A stretch of DNA of 64,000 bases from Roseivivax sediminis (GCF_900112685.1 NZ_FOMS01000008.1:124001-188000); one strand, 5' to 3'. Positions 51,807 to 61,314 are shown, counted from the first letter of the stretch. A program made the numbers and translations. Notes: generated from the sequence alone by a model not told the origin.

Positions 51807-52975
51807 AACTCGCCTGCGTGCCGCCCGGCCCAGAGCCCGGTCGCCAGGCACGCGGTCAGAAGGTAGCCCCCGGTCGGCGCCTCCCAGTCCAGCATCTCGC
51901 CCGCGGCGAAAACGCCTGGGCGGGCGCGCAGTTCCAGCGACGGGCTGAGCCCCTCCCACGCCACGCCTCCGGCGGTGGAGATCGCCTCGTCCAGCGGGGC
52001 GAGCCCTTGGTGCGGCACCGGCAGCGCCTTGATGAGTCGGGCAATCGCCTCCGCCTCCCGCGGCAGCGGGCGGGCACAGTCCATCATCAGCGCGCGGGCG
52101 GCGGGTGACAGCCGCGCCGCCTTGCGCAGCCGGTTGGCGGCGCTTTCCTTCGCGGGCCGCGCGGCGAGGCGCCGGGCCAGCGTGCCTGCGTCCGTATCGG
52201 GCGCGAGATCGACCCGCAGCGCCGCGCCCTCCCGCAACGCCGGCGACAGCGGATAGAGGCCGCCTCCCTCCAGCCCGCGTCCGGAGATCACCGCCTCGCC
52301 GCGGCTGTGCAGATGCCCCGCGCAAAGCGCGATGTTCTTCAGCGGGGTGCCGAAATGCTGCGCCATGTGTTCGGACCAGTCCACGCGCAGCCCCGCGTTG
52401 GCGGGCGCGAACGCCGTCACCGGCACCCCAGCCGCGCGGAGCGTCCCCGCCCAGAGCCCGTCGGAGCCGAGCCGCGCCCAGCTCGCCCCGCCCATCGCCA
52501 GCACCGTGACCGCCGGCCGCAGCCGCACCTCTCCCTCCGGCGTGTCGAAGAGCGTTGCGTCGCCATCCCAGCCGCGCCACGCCCAGCGCGTGCGCACCTC
52601 GAGGCCCGAAAGCCGCGCCAGCCACGCCCGCAGAAGCGGAGAGGCCTTCATCGCCGCGGGAAAAACGCGCCCCGTGCTGCCGGTGAAGACCGCCTGCCCC
52701 AGCCCCTCGGCCCAGGCGACGATCGCCTCGGGCGGCAGCGCGCGGATCATCGGCTCAAGCTGCGGCGCGGCGGCACCGTAATGCGCGAGGCACGTCTCCG
52801 CGTCCTCGGCCTTGGTCAGGTTCAGGCCCGATTTCCCGGCCATCAGCAGCTTGCGCGCGAGGCTCGGGCGCTGCTCTGTCAGGATTACGCGGCGCCCGGC
52901 CGAGAGCAGCGCGTCGGCGGCCATCAGGCCGGCGGGGCCGCCGCCGATGACGAGGGCGTCGCAGGGCTCGGGCAA
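51800..52975 (-). CDS. TIGR03862-type flavoprotein (HI0933/BaiN-like)
   Basis: A 391-residue NAD(P)/FAD-dependent oxidoreductase-like protein. FAD motif IGGGPAGLMAADALLSAG at the N terminus, RKLLMAGKSGLNLTKAED, GGASWARLGSDGLWAGTLRA and the C-terminal GEMLDWEAPTGGYLLTACLA, which is the family's second FAD contact. The family is uncharacterised apart from bile-acid-modifying members. No obvious redox partner in the neighbourhood. Confidence 0.9.
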
Positions 52976-53041
52976 GGCTTGATCTCCGCCGTCGAAGGGT
53001 CAGGTGGTGATGCCGTTCGAAGACGAGAGGCGCAAGGGAGC

Positions 53042-53335
53042 ATGAGCGATCCGATCTGCCCGCTCTGCGGCCGGCCGATCCCGCCGGACGTGCGGCAAAG
53101 CTGGCATCACCTTGTCCCCAAGCTGAAGGGTGGCAAAGGCGGGCCGGTCGTGCTGCTGCACCAGATCTGCCACAACGAGATCCACGCCACGTTCACCGAA
53201 GGCGAGCTTGCGCGCGAGTTCAACAGCGTCGAGGCGCTGCGCGCGCATCCCCGCATGGCAGGCTTCCTGGCGTGGGTGGCGAAACGGCCGCCGGGCTTTC
53301 ACAAGCGCTCCGCCGGCGGTCGGCGCAAGCGCTGA
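53042..53335 (+). CDS. Small HNH-like zinc protein (97 aa)
   Basis: A 97-residue protein. The N-terminal CPLCGRPIP (Cys6, Cys9) and QSWHHLVPKLKGG (His22-His23) followed by LLHQICHNEIHATF (His40, Cys43, His44, His48) fit an HNH nuclease fold with a bound zinc. The tail is basic (FHKRSAGGRRKR). Nuclease activity is a family inference; many such short HNH proteins have no known role. Good AAGGGAG site. Confidence 0.85.
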   Translation: MSDPICPLCGRPIPPDVRQSWHHLVPKLKGGKGGPVVLLHQICHNEIHATFTEGELAREFNSVEALRAHPRMAGFLAWVAKRPPGFHKRSAGGRRKR

Positions 53336-53339
53336 GGGA

Positions 53340-53666
53340 TCAGCCCGCGTTCATCCGCTCGACATAGGAGCGCATTTCCTCGGCCTCGTGCCGGGCCTCG
53401 CGCAGGCCCTCCATCGCCGCGGCAAGCTCTGCCTCGGTCTGGGCCAGCTGGTTGGTCAGCTCCGCCTCGCGCTGCTGAAGGTAGGTGATCGCCTGATCGC
53501 GCGTCTCCTCCGCCTCGTGCAGCTCCTGGCTCATGCGCTCCAGCTCGTTCACGTCGGCCTGACTGACGCGGGTGAAGCGGTGCACCAGCCAGTTGGCGAA
53601 CCATCCCACGCAGAAGGCCACGAACAGGATGATCGCTGTGGTGAAAATGAACTCAGTCCTGTTCAT
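53340..53666 (-). CDS. Small membrane-anchored coiled-coil protein
   Basis: A 108-residue protein with one N-terminal membrane helix (residues 6-30, FIFTTAIILFVAFCVGWFAN) and a following coiled coil rich in Glu/Ala/Gln (QADVNELERMSQELHEAEET to residue 105). It overlaps the OmpA-family gene by 14 bp downstream of it, so both are co-translated. The topology suggests a cytoplasmic coiled coil. No family name is known to me. Confidence 0.75.
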   Translation of the reverse strand: MNRTEFIFTTAIILFVAFCVGWFANWLVHRFTRVSQADVNELERMSQELHEAEETRDQAITYLQQREAELTNQLAQTEAELAAAMEGLREARHEAEEMRSYVERMNAG

Positions 53667-55593
53667 CCTCAGTCCCTTCCCCGGCATCCGCCTCAGCCTC
53701 GTCGGAGCCCGCGGCATCCGTCAACGCTTCTTCGCCTGTCGGGACGGGATATTCAACGTCTTCCGCGCTCTCTTCGTCGGCTTCTGGCTCGATCAGACGG
53801 AACTCGATCCGGCGGTTGGCCTCGCGTCCCGCTTCGGTGTCGTTGTCGGCGATGGGCTCTTCCTCGCCATAGCCAGTCGCGCGGTAGGACGCGGTCAGCA
53901 CCCGGCGCTGGCGCAGTTGGTCGAGCACCGCCTGCGCACGGTCCTGGCTGAGCTGCTGGTTCATCACTTCGCGGCCCTGGCTGTCGGTGTGGCCCTGGAT
54001 CTCCAGCGGAATTTCCCCGCAGATCTTCAGAAGGTCGGCAATCTCGTCGAGGATGTCCTTGGCGCTGCTGTCGAGCGTGGCCGAGCCCGGCTCGAAGGTG
54101 AGCTTGCGCGCGCCGATGATCTGGCGGATCTGGTCGACGCATTCCTCCGGCGTCGGGATGCCGAGCGTCGGGTCGAGCCGCTCCACGTAGGTCACGTCGA
54201 TGTCATAGTCGTCAGTCCCCAGCTTGTCGGACAGAACCCCCGCGATCTCGGCGTTGGCGTCGGAATTGCCGGTATTGCCGCGCACGGAAATGCTCTCGGG
54301 CGTGACCACGACGGCACCGTTGGCGAGCATCGACAGCGCCTCGAGTCCCGCCAGCACGCGCACCGACCAGCCCTCGGGCAGGTCGTCGTCCACCCGGGCC
54401 CCCACCGACACCTCTTCGGAGCCGAAGCGGGCGCGGGCATAGCTTTCCGCGGTGGTGCGCGCGAGTTCCGAATCGAGCCGCCCGCGCAGCTGCACCTGCC
54501 CCTCGGGGCTGAGCGTCGCGGTGAATTCGACCGGGCCCTGGTCGCCGTCGGGGTCGGGCGGTTCGGGCAGGACGGCGTCGAGGACGAAGGTGTCGGGCAG
54601 CGCGCTTTCGAGGTCGCCGACCACGCTGTCGAACCGCCCGGGCGGCGTGCCCTGTGCGGCGATCAGCGACACGTCGGCGTTGGAGAACGTGACCGACCCG
54701 CCGCCGATCTCGGCCAGCGCGGCGATCGCTGTCGACGCCGCCTCGCCCCAGTCGCGCGACGGCACGCCCAGACCGATGACGCAGCCCGCCGACTCGGACG
54801 CCCCGGCGGCTTCGGCGGCGGCGAGGATGCGCGCCTTCGCCTCCTGGGTATCGGCCGAGCAGGCGTCGAACCGGGCTCCGGCGTCGTCCATGACGAAACG
54901 CAGGGTAAACGGCGAGAGCACCGGCCGCGGCGCCGACAGATCGAGCGCGAGCGCGATGGTCTCGGGCGCGGCGCCGTTCAACCGCGCCTCCACCCGGCGG
55001 CGGGCGGCGGCGCTTTCGGTCATCGCCTGCACTTCGACCTCGCCCGCGGCGGCGGAGATCTTGGAGCGCGGCAGGTCCCGCAGCGCCCTCGTGGCGAGGC
55101 GCATGGACGCCTCCCACTCTTCCGGCACCGGGAAGTTCGCCGTCTCCAGCAGGTCGGAGACGTCCTCCGACGCGCCGACGATGCCGGCAACCTCCTCGAT
55201 CAGGCGGGCGCGGTCAAAGGCCTCGGGCACCAGACCGATGAGCGAGACGGTTTCGCCGTTGCGCAGGATCTCGACCGAGAAGCGCGGCGGCTCGATGTCA
55301 TCGGGTTCGGCCACCAGCGTCTCGTCGATGACGCGGGCGGCGTCGACCACCTGCCCGGCGGCCGAGATCGCGCGGAAGCGCGCCGCCTCGTCCGGCGCGG
55401 TGCCGTGCACGAAGACCTGCAGCCCGTTCGCGTCTACCCCGGCCCAGTCGATACCCTCGTGTTCGAGCCGCTGCTCCACCTCGGCGACCGAGTTGTCCTC
55501 CACGATGCGGACCGAGAAGACCGCGGCGACGGCGCAAAGAGCGGCGGCGGCGGTGAACGTCCCGGCAAGGATGGCGACGATGGAAAGGCGCAT
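53653..55593 (-). CDS. OmpA-family envelope protein with a large N-terminal region
   Basis: A 646-residue protein. An N-terminal membrane helix or uncleaved signal (residues 4-28) is followed by repeats of a BON-like periplasmic fold, for example GLQVFVHGTAPDEAARFRAI and NGETVSLIGLVPEAF. The peptidoglycan-binding OmpA domain is at about 490-600 (LEIQGHTDSQGREVMNQQLS with Asp and Arg in expected places), and the tail is acidic. It likely ties the inner membrane to peptidoglycan. Similar proteins occur in Rhodobacterales; the function is unknown. Confidence 0.87.
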   Translation of the reverse strand: MRLSIVAILAGTFTAAAALCAVAAVFSVRIVEDNSVAEVEQRLEHEGIDWAGVDANGLQVFVHGTAPDEAARFRAISAAGQVVDAARVIDETLVAEPDDIEPPRFSVEILRNGETVSLIGLVPEAFDRARLIEEVAGIVGASEDVSDLLETANFPVPEEWEASMRLATRALRDLPRSKISAAAGEVEVQAMTESAAARRRVEARLNGAAPETIALALDLSAPRPVLSPFTLRFVMDDAGARFDACSADTQEAKARILAAAEAAGASESAGCVIGLGVPSRDWGEAASTAIAALAEIGGGSVTFSNADVSLIAAQGTPPGRFDSVVGDLESALPDTFVLDAVLPEPPDPDGDQGPVEFTATLSPEGQVQLRGRLDSELARTTAESYARARFGSEEVSVGARVDDDLPEGWSVRVLAGLEALSMLANGAVVVTPESISVRGNTGNSDANAEIAGVLSDKLGTDDYDIDVTYVERLDPTLGIPTPEECVDQIRQIIGARKLTFEPGSATLDSSAKDILDEIADLLKICGEIPLEIQGHTDSQGREVMNQQLSQDRAQAVLDQLRQRRVLTASYRATGYGEEEPIADNDTEAGREANRRIEFRLIEPEADEESAEDVEYPVPTGEEALTDAAGSDEAEADAGEGTEDEQD

Positions 55594-55656
55594 GTGATCG
55601 GGTCCAGTGACCGTTCAGGGGTGAGTCGTGATACGCCCCCCGCCTTTGGCCCGCAA

Positions 55657-56622
55657 TCAGGCCAGGCAGGCAGCGGCGAAAAACAGCACGGGCAGAAGGC
55701 CGGCGTCGCGATTCGACCGGAAGAGCGACAGCAACCGGTCGTGATCCCGCAGGTCCACGCTGCGGAGCTGCCGGGCGAGGTGCCAGCCGAAGGCCCCTGC
55801 CCCGGCGAGCGCGAGAACCAGCATGCCGACCTCGCCCGTCGGCGCGGCGGCGATGACCGCGAGCCCCATGAGCGTGACCGCGAGGACGAGGAAGACGCGC
55901 AGCGCCTTCGGCGTGGCCTCCCCGAAGAGCCGGGCGGTGGACTTCACGCCGATGAGCGCGTCGTCCTCCTTGTCCTGGTGCGCATAGATCGTGTCGTAGA
56001 ACAGCGTCCAGGCCATCCCGGCGACATAGAGCAGGAGCGCCGGCCAGCCGAGCGATCCGGTATGGGCCGTCCACGCCAGCAGCGCACCCCAGTTGAACGC
56101 GAGGCCGAGGAAGACCTGCGGCCACCAGGTGAAGCGCTTGGCGAACGGATAGACCGTCACCGGCAGGAGCGCGAGAACGCCAAGCCCGATGGCCGCCCAG
56201 TTGAAGGTGATGAGGATCAGAAAGGCCGCGAGCGACTGCGCGCAGGCCCAGGCGAAGGCGGCCTTGGCCGACACCGCGCCCGAGGGGATGGGCCGCGAGG
56301 CGGTGCGCGCCACCGACCCGTCGATGCCGCGATCGGTGATGTCGTTCCAGGTGCAGCCCGCCCCGCGCATGAGAATCGCGCCGAGCCCGCAACCCGCGAA
56401 GATCCACGCATCGTGCAGCCGCGCGCCGCCGGTCGCCGCGATGGCCAGGAACAGGCCCCACCAGCAGGGCAGCAGCAGCAGCCACGTGCCGATCGGCCGG
56501 TCGAGCCGCGAGAGCCGGAAATACGGCTTCCACCCCTCGGGCGCGTAGCGGTCGACCCAGTTTCCCTTGTAGGCGTCGGCGACGCTGCCGGCCCCCTCTG
56601 GCGCCGGGGCGGGTTCGGGCAT
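55657..56622 (-). CDS. ubiA: 4-hydroxybenzoate polyprenyltransferase
   Basis: A 321-residue integral membrane prenyltransferase of ubiquinone synthesis. First Asp motif NDITDRGID (Asn93, Asp94, Asp97, Asp101) and second YDTIYAHQDKEDD; RPIGTWLLLLPCWWGL lies near the N terminus. About eight hydrophobic helices. Prenylates 4-hydroxybenzoate, probably with decaprenyl diphosphate as in relatives. Head-to-head with rsmE, start codons 11 bp apart, so GGGAGAG for ubiA overlaps the rsmE start. Confidence 0.95.
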   Translation of the reverse strand: MPEPAPAPEGAGSVADAYKGNWVDRYAPEGWKPYFRLSRLDRPIGTWLLLLPCWWGLFLAIAATGGARLHDAWIFAGCGLGAILMRGAGCTWNDITDRGIDGSVARTASRPIPSGAVSAKAAFAWACAQSLAAFLILITFNWAAIGLGVLALLPVTVYPFAKRFTWWPQVFLGLAFNWGALLAWTAHTGSLGWPALLLYVAGMAWTLFYDTIYAHQDKEDDALIGVKSTARLFGEATPKALRVFLVLAVTLMGLAVIAAAPTGEVGMLVLALAGAGAFGWHLARQLRSVDLRDHDRLLSLFRSNRDAGLLPVLFFAAACLA

Positions 56623-56633
56623 AGGTCTCTCCC

Positions 56634-57368
56634 ATGGCTCGTGTCAGGCTGTTTGTAGATCACCCCCTCGGGGAGGGACAACCGGTGCCGCTGTCGCGGG
56701 AGGCGGCGCATTACCTCTTCGGGGTGATGCGGCTCGGCCAAGGGGCGGAGCTTTCGGTGTTCAACGGCGCCGACGGCGAGTGGGACGCGCGGGTGGCCGA
56801 GGCCGGCAAGAAGGGCGGCACGCTGGAGCCGCTGGCGCAATCCGTGCCGCAATGGCTGCCCCCGGACCTGTGGCTGATGTTCGCGCCGGTGAAGAAGGCG
56901 CGCACCGATTTCATCGTCGAGAAGGCGGTGGAGATGGGGGTGCGGCGGCTGCTGCCGGTGGCGACCGATTTCACCAATTCCGAGCGGATCCGGCAGGACC
57001 GCCTGCAGGCCCATGCCCGCGAGGCGGCCGAGCAATGCGGCGCGGTCTTCGTGCCGGAGGTGGCGGAGCTGTCGAAGCTGTCGGCGGTGCTGGCGGACTG
57101 GCCCGACGCGCGGCGGCTGATGTTCTGCGACGAGGCGGCGGCGGGCAGCTCATCCGCCCTTGCGGGCGTCTTCGCCGAGGCGGAGGGCCCGGGGCCCTGG
57201 GCGGTGCTGATCGGGCCGGAGGGCGGGTTCTCCGAGGCCGAGCGCACCCGGCTCTACGGCCTGCCGCAGGCGCATGTCGCCACGCTCGGCCCCCGCATCC
57301 TGCGGGCGGAAACCGCGGCGGTGGCGGCGCTGACGCTCTGGCAGACCCGCTTCGGGGACTGGGCGTGA
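56634..57368 (+). CDS. rsmE: 16S rRNA (uracil1498-N3)-methyltransferase
   Basis: A 244-residue SPOUT methyltransferase. N-terminal RNA-binding beta domain (RVRLFVDHPLGEGQPVPLSR), C-terminal knot with IGPEGGFSEAERTRLYG and LGPRILRAETAAVAAL, which form the SAM site. Its stop overlaps the start of the next gene (GTGA). The ribosome binding site is weak, and the promoter must lie inside the ubiA 5' coding region. Confidence 0.95.
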   Translation: MARVRLFVDHPLGEGQPVPLSREAAHYLFGVMRLGQGAELSVFNGADGEWDARVAEAGKKGGTLEPLAQSVPQWLPPDLWLMFAPVKKARTDFIVEKAVEMGVRRLLPVATDFTNSERIRQDRLQAHAREAAEQCGAVFVPEVAELSKLSAVLADWPDARRLMFCDEAAAGSSSALAGVFAEAEGPGPWAVLIGPEGGFSEAERTRLYGLPQAHVATLGPRILRAETAAVAALTLWQTRFGDWA

Positions 57369-57877
57369 TCCGCCCCGAGGCACGCGCCGCGCTGTCGCGC
57401 TGGGCGGAGACGCTGGCCGGGCTGGCGGTGGCGCTGCTCGGCATCCTCTGGGCGACGGGGTCGGGCGGCGTGCTCGGCTGGGTCGTGACCGTGGCGGGCG
57501 CGGCGCTCGCCGCCGCCGGGGCGCAGCGGGCGCGCTTCGGCATGGGCGGCGGCGGCCCCGGAATCGTTGATGTGACCGAGGGGCGCATCGCCTATTTCGG
57601 GCCGCTCGACGGCGGGGTCGTCGACCTCGACGCGCTGGAGAGCCTGACGCTCGACCCGTCGGGGCGCCCGGCGCACTGGGTGCTCGGCCGGCCGGAGGAG
57701 CCACCCTTGTCGATACCGCTCACCGCGCAGGGGGCCGACGGGCTCTTCGACGCCTTTGCCGCGCTGCCGGAGCTCGACACCGAACGGATGCTGCGCGAGA
57801 TGCGCCGCCGCCCGGATCGCCCGGTCGTGATCTGGCGCAGGCCACACCTGCGCGACACGGCCCTTCGGCTGCATTGA
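57365..57877 (+). CDS. Putative membrane protein of unknown function (170 aa)
   Basis: A 170-residue protein starting with GTG (57365), overlapped by the rsmE stop in a GTGA arrangement. Two hydrophobic helices (about 16-33 and 36-51: GLAVALLGILWATGSGGVLG and WVVTVAGAALAAAGAQRA) precede a soluble C-terminal domain of beta and alpha mix (VTEGRIAYFGPLDGGVVDLD, RRPDRPVVIWRRPHLRDTAL). I recall similar genes at this spot in other Rhodobacterales, but no function. Confidence 0.8.
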   Translation: MIRPEARAALSRWAETLAGLAVALLGILWATGSGGVLGWVVTVAGAALAAAGAQRARFGMGGGGPGIVDVTEGRIAYFGPLDGGVVDLDALESLTLDPSGRPAHWVLGRPEEPPLSIPLTAQGADGLFDAFAALPELDTERMLREMRRRPDRPVVIWRRPHLRDTALRLH

Positions 57878-57941
57878 CACCCCGCGCCGTTGGCTACATC
57901 CCTCTGAGCCTGACGTTACACGGCCTATCGGAGCCTGCCCC

Positions 57942-59312
57942 ATGTCCATACCTCAATCCGGCGGCGGGCCGATCGAACATCGCGGTCAGCTGGCCGAGTA
58001 CCTCGCCCGCGGCTGCAAGCCGCGCGAAGACTGGCGCATCGGCACCGAGCACGAAAAATTCGGCTACGTGAAGGAGACCCTGGCGCCGCTGCCCTATGAC
58101 GGGCCGACCTCCGTGCGCGCGGTGCTGGAAGGCCTGCGCGACCGCCACGGCTGGACCGGGATCGAGGAGGGCGGCCACCTCATCGGGCTGGAGAAGGACG
58201 GCGCCAACGTGTCGCTCGAACCCGGCGGCCAGCTCGAACTCTCCGGGGCGCCACTGGAGACGATCCACCAGACCTGCGACGAGGTGAACGGGCACCTCGC
58301 CGAGGTGCGCGACGTCGCCGACCGCGTGGGCGCGGGCTATATCGGCCTCGGCGCCGCGCCGACCTGGTCCTTCGAGGACATGCCGATGATGCCCAAGGGG
58401 CGGTACCGGCTGATGACCGATTACATGGACCGCGTCGGCACGATGGGGAAGACGATGATGTACCGCACCTGCACGGTGCAGGTGAATCTCGACTTCTCGT
58501 CCGAGGCGGACATGGTCAAGAAACTGCGCGTGGCGCTGGCGCTGCAGCCGGTCGCCACCGCGCTTTTCGCCAATTCGCCCTTCCTCGACGGAAAGGAGAA
58601 CGGCCACAAGTCCTGGCGCGCGCGGGTCTGGCGCGATCTCGACCCCGACCGCACCGGCATGCTGCCCTTCGTGTTCGAGGACGGCTTCGGCTTCGAGCGC
58701 TGGGCCGAATACGCGCTCGACGTGCCGATGTACTTCGTCTACCGCGACGGCCGCTACATAGACGCGACCGGGCAGAGCTTCCGTGACTTCCTGGAGGGCA
58801 GGCTGCCGGCGCTGCCGGGCGAGGTGCCGACGCTGTCGGACTGGGCCGACCACCTCACCACGATCTTCCCCGAGGCGCGGGTGAAGAAGTTCATCGAGAT
58901 GCGCGGCGCCGATGGCGGCCCGTGGCGACGGCTCTGCGCGCTGCCGGCGTTCTGGGTCGGCCTGATGTACGATCAATCGTCGCTCGATGCCGCCTGGGAC
59001 CTGGTGAAGGGCTGGGACGCCGCTACGCGCGAGGCGCTGCGGGTCGCGGCCTCGGTCGACGGGCTGCAGGCCAGGGTCGCGGACATCGACATGCACGCGC
59101 TGGCGCGCGAGGTGGTGGCGCTGTCCGAGGCCGGGCTGAAGGCGCGCGCCTGCCCCGGCGCCGGCGGCCTCCTGCCCGACGAGACGCATTTCCTCAACGC
59201 GCTCAAGGACAGCGTGGAGACCGGCCAGGTTCCGGCCGACGAACTTCTGGCGAAGTATCGCGGCGACTGGAACGGCGACATCACCCGGGTCTTCGCGGAA
59301 TACAGCTACTGA
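57942..59312 (+). CDS. gshA: Glutamate--cysteine ligase (alphaproteobacterial/plant type)
   Basis: A 456-residue enzyme that ligates glutamate and cysteine in the first step of glutathione synthesis. GCS2 family: WRIGTEHEKFGYVKETLAPL, GANVSLEPGGQLELSGAPL, GAAPTWSFEDMPMMPKGRY and TCTVQVNLDFSSE are typical. The length is right for the plant-like form, which is redox-regulated in plants. gshB is not here. Single gene after a 64-bp gap; a GC-rich hairpin follows. Confidence 0.95.
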   Translation: MSIPQSGGGPIEHRGQLAEYLARGCKPREDWRIGTEHEKFGYVKETLAPLPYDGPTSVRAVLEGLRDRHGWTGIEEGGHLIGLEKDGANVSLEPGGQLELSGAPLETIHQTCDEVNGHLAEVRDVADRVGAGYIGLGAAPTWSFEDMPMMPKGRYRLMTDYMDRVGTMGKTMMYRTCTVQVNLDFSSEADMVKKLRVALALQPVATALFANSPFLDGKENGHKSWRARVWRDLDPDRTGMLPFVFEDGFGFERWAEYALDVPMYFVYRDGRYIDATGQSFRDFLEGRLPALPGEVPTLSDWADHLTTIFPEARVKKFIEMRGADGGPWRRLCALPAFWVGLMYDQSSLDAAWDLVKGWDAATREALRVAASVDGLQARVADIDMHALAREVVALSEAGLKARACPGAGGLLPDETHFLNALKDSVETGQVPADELLAKYRGDWNGDITRVFAEYSY

Positions 59313-59430
59313 AGGGTGCCCCCGCGCGGCGTTGAACCGGCGGCGACAATGCTGCCGACTCGCCCGCCCGCATGAGGCCGCGAAAGCCGGTCAATCGCCG
59401 CTCGGGGACGTCAACTCGCCTGCGCGCCGA

Positions 59431-59448
59431 ACGCCTCGCCCGAGGCGT
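59431..59448. terminator. Compact hairpin between gshA and the DUF3576 gene
   Basis: ACGCCTCG-cc-CGAGGCGT, 8-bp perfect stem with two-base centre, in a 148-bp gap between two convergent genes. No T-tail on either strand, so a bidirectional Rho-aided stop is only a guess. Confidence 0.4.
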
Positions 59449-59460
59449 CCGCTCAGCGGA

Positions 59461-59967
59461 TCAAAACCGCTCGTCCGCTTCGCGCAATTGCCGCGCCCGG
59501 GTCAGGATCGCATCCTCGACGGCACGCACCGTGCTGCCCTCGACCGGGCCCGACCGGGTCGCCAGCGCGATATTGAGCGACCGGGCGTCGAGCGCCGGGT
59601 CGGTGACGTAGATCGTCGCGCGGTAGGCGCGGCCGCCACCCGGCGGCGTGCCGTACCCGGTCGTGATCACCCCCGAAAACGGATCGACCGACGTGACCGG
59701 CAGGAAGTCCAGCGTCTCCAGCGAGGCGTTCCAGATATAGCGGTTCACCGCCCCGACCGTGCCCGGCTCCGCCCGCGGGCGGAAGAAATCCCAGATGGTC
59801 GATTCGGGCGGACCGGCCTCGCCGTAGATTTCCCGGTCGGCGATCTCCTGTGCCGAGCGCGTCTCGACCGGCTGACCCTGACCGTCGCCGCGGAACATTC
59901 CGCAACCCGACAGAAGCCCCACGGCCATGGCGAGCGCCAGCATGCTCTGTGTCCGCATGATCGTCAT
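59461..59967 (-). CDS. DUF3576 family lipoprotein
   Basis: A 168-residue protein with a lipoprotein signal: MRTQSMLALAMAVGLLSGCG gives lipobox LSGC. The mature part (STIWDFFRP, IWNASLETLDFLPVTSVDPF and SGVITTGYGTPP) is the DUF3576 signature, a family of proteobacterial envelope proteins without assigned function. Starts at 59967 or 59958 are both possible; GGGAG lies before the former. Divergent from the porin gene with 300 bp between. Confidence 0.88.
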   Translation of the reverse strand: MTIMRTQSMLALAMAVGLLSGCGMFRGDGQGQPVETRSAQEIADREIYGEAGPPESTIWDFFRPRAEPGTVGAVNRYIWNASLETLDFLPVTSVDPFSGVITTGYGTPPGGGRAYRATIYVTDPALDARSLNIALATRSGPVEGSTVRAVEDAILTRARQLREADERF

Positions 59968-60267
59968 CGTCCCCGCTCCCGGCCGTTCGCGCGGCCCGTC
60001 CCTTGGCTGTTCCCGGACGTGCTTACAAGCCCGTGCGGCGCGCGACAAGCCGGCAGGCGATCCGGCGGCTCCGGCACCTCCCATCGCCGCATTTCCGGGC
60101 GTGTCCGAGCCGCCTCAGGGCCTTGTGGCAATTGTGCATCATCGAAAAGCTTGTTCCGCGACGCCCGGGGCTCCGTCTTGCAAGGTCGGGGTCCGGCGGC
60201 GCATAGACACTCACATCAAGGCCGGGCTTCCGGATTGGTACGTGCCTTAAGACACATGAGGGAACAC
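59968..60267. other. Divergent region between the DUF3576 and porin genes (300 bp)
   Basis: The porin side should hold a strong promoter and leader because porins are highly expressed. I cannot locate convincing -35/-10 boxes. There is no supported ORF, and no clear regulatory palindrome. TTGTGCATCATCGAAAAGCTTG (two 11-base halves around 60131-60152) is the AT-richest part. Confidence 0.5.
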
Positions 60268-61290
60268 ATGAAAAAGATTCTTCTTGCATCCACGGCGCTG
60301 GTTGCAACCGCAGGCGTCGCATCGGCCCAGGACCTCGGCATCGCCCTGACCGGCCAGGCCGAAATGGGTATCTTCGACGGTGGTGACGACAACACCCAGT
60401 TCTTCACCGACCTGGACGTCACCTTCACCATGACCGGCGAGTCGGACAACGGCATCTCGTTCGGCGCGACCATCGACCTCGACGAAGCCACCGACCAGCC
60501 CGACTTCGAGAACCCGTCGGTTCAGGGCGGCGAGAACATGTTCGTGTCGTTCGGCGGCGCCACCCTGACCATGGGTGACACCGACGGCGCAATGGATGCC
60601 GCGATGCCGGAAATGGCGCTCGCAGGCGGCTCGCTGAACGACGACGAAACCGAGCACCTCGGCTTCGACGACCAGGACGGCCACTTCCTGATCAACGACT
60701 CCGGCCTGTCGCTCGACGGCGTCGGTGACGGCCAGATCGCGCGCTTCGACTACACCTACAGCGCCTTCACCTTCTCGGTCTCGGCCGAGCAGCTGAACAA
60801 CGGTGACGACTTCGTGATCGGCACCGAGGAATTCGGCAACACCGCCTATGGTATTGGTGTCAACTACGCGGGCGACTTCTCGGGCGTCGCAATCGAAGCC
60901 GGTCTCGGCTACCAGGCGATCAACGACGCTGTCAGCTCGGTCGGCCTCGCAGCCACCGCCGGCCTGGCCAACGGCCTGTCCTTCGGCGCGACCCTGTCGC
61001 AGTCCACCCTCGAAGATGACCTTGAAGACGTTCTCGGCTACGGCGACGACGAGATCACCCACTGGGGTATCGGCATCGGCTACGAGATGAACGCCTTCGC
61101 AGTCGGCGTGAACTACGGCGAGTACGAATTCGACGGTAATACCGCTTCCGGCTACGGCCTCGCGGCATCTTACGACCTCGGCGGCGGCCTCTCGATGCGT
61201 GCCGGCTACGGCAACAGCGAAGTCGACGACGACCTGTTCGACGACGACGGCTTCGACACCTACTCGCTCGGCCTGCAGATGAACTTCTGA
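60268..61290 (+). CDS. Outer membrane porin
   Basis: A 340-residue porin of the Rhodobacter type. Signal peptide residues 1-20 (MKKILLASTALVATAGVASA), then antiparallel strands rich in Gly, Tyr and Phe with many acidic loops (GDDEITHWGIGIGYEMN, YGLAASYDLGGGLSMRAGYG), ending in Phe (LGLQMNF) for BAM recognition. Codon choice is uniform with GTC/GGC-rich codons as expected for highly expressed genes. It has a GAGGGAAC site before the ATG and a perfect terminator after the stop. Confidence 0.93.
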   Translation: MKKILLASTALVATAGVASAQDLGIALTGQAEMGIFDGGDDNTQFFTDLDVTFTMTGESDNGISFGATIDLDEATDQPDFENPSVQGGENMFVSFGGATLTMGDTDGAMDAAMPEMALAGGSLNDDETEHLGFDDQDGHFLINDSGLSLDGVGDGQIARFDYTYSAFTFSVSAEQLNNGDDFVIGTEEFGNTAYGIGVNYAGDFSGVAIEAGLGYQAINDAVSSVGLAATAGLANGLSFGATLSQSTLEDDLEDVLGYGDDEITHWGIGIGYEMNAFAVGVNYGEYEFDGNTASGYGLAASYDLGGGLSMRAGYGNSEVDDDLFDDDGFDTYSLGLQMNF

Positions 61291-61314
61291 TCTCTCCCGA
61301 GATCCGAATTCCGG

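Noticed and set aside
53572-56658. A 1028-codon open frame on the plus strand
   Set aside because: It lies antisense to the OmpA-family and ubiA genes, whose motifs are clear. Its translation is low-complexity Arg/His/Asp/Gly-rich, as expected for shadow frames in GC-rich DNA.
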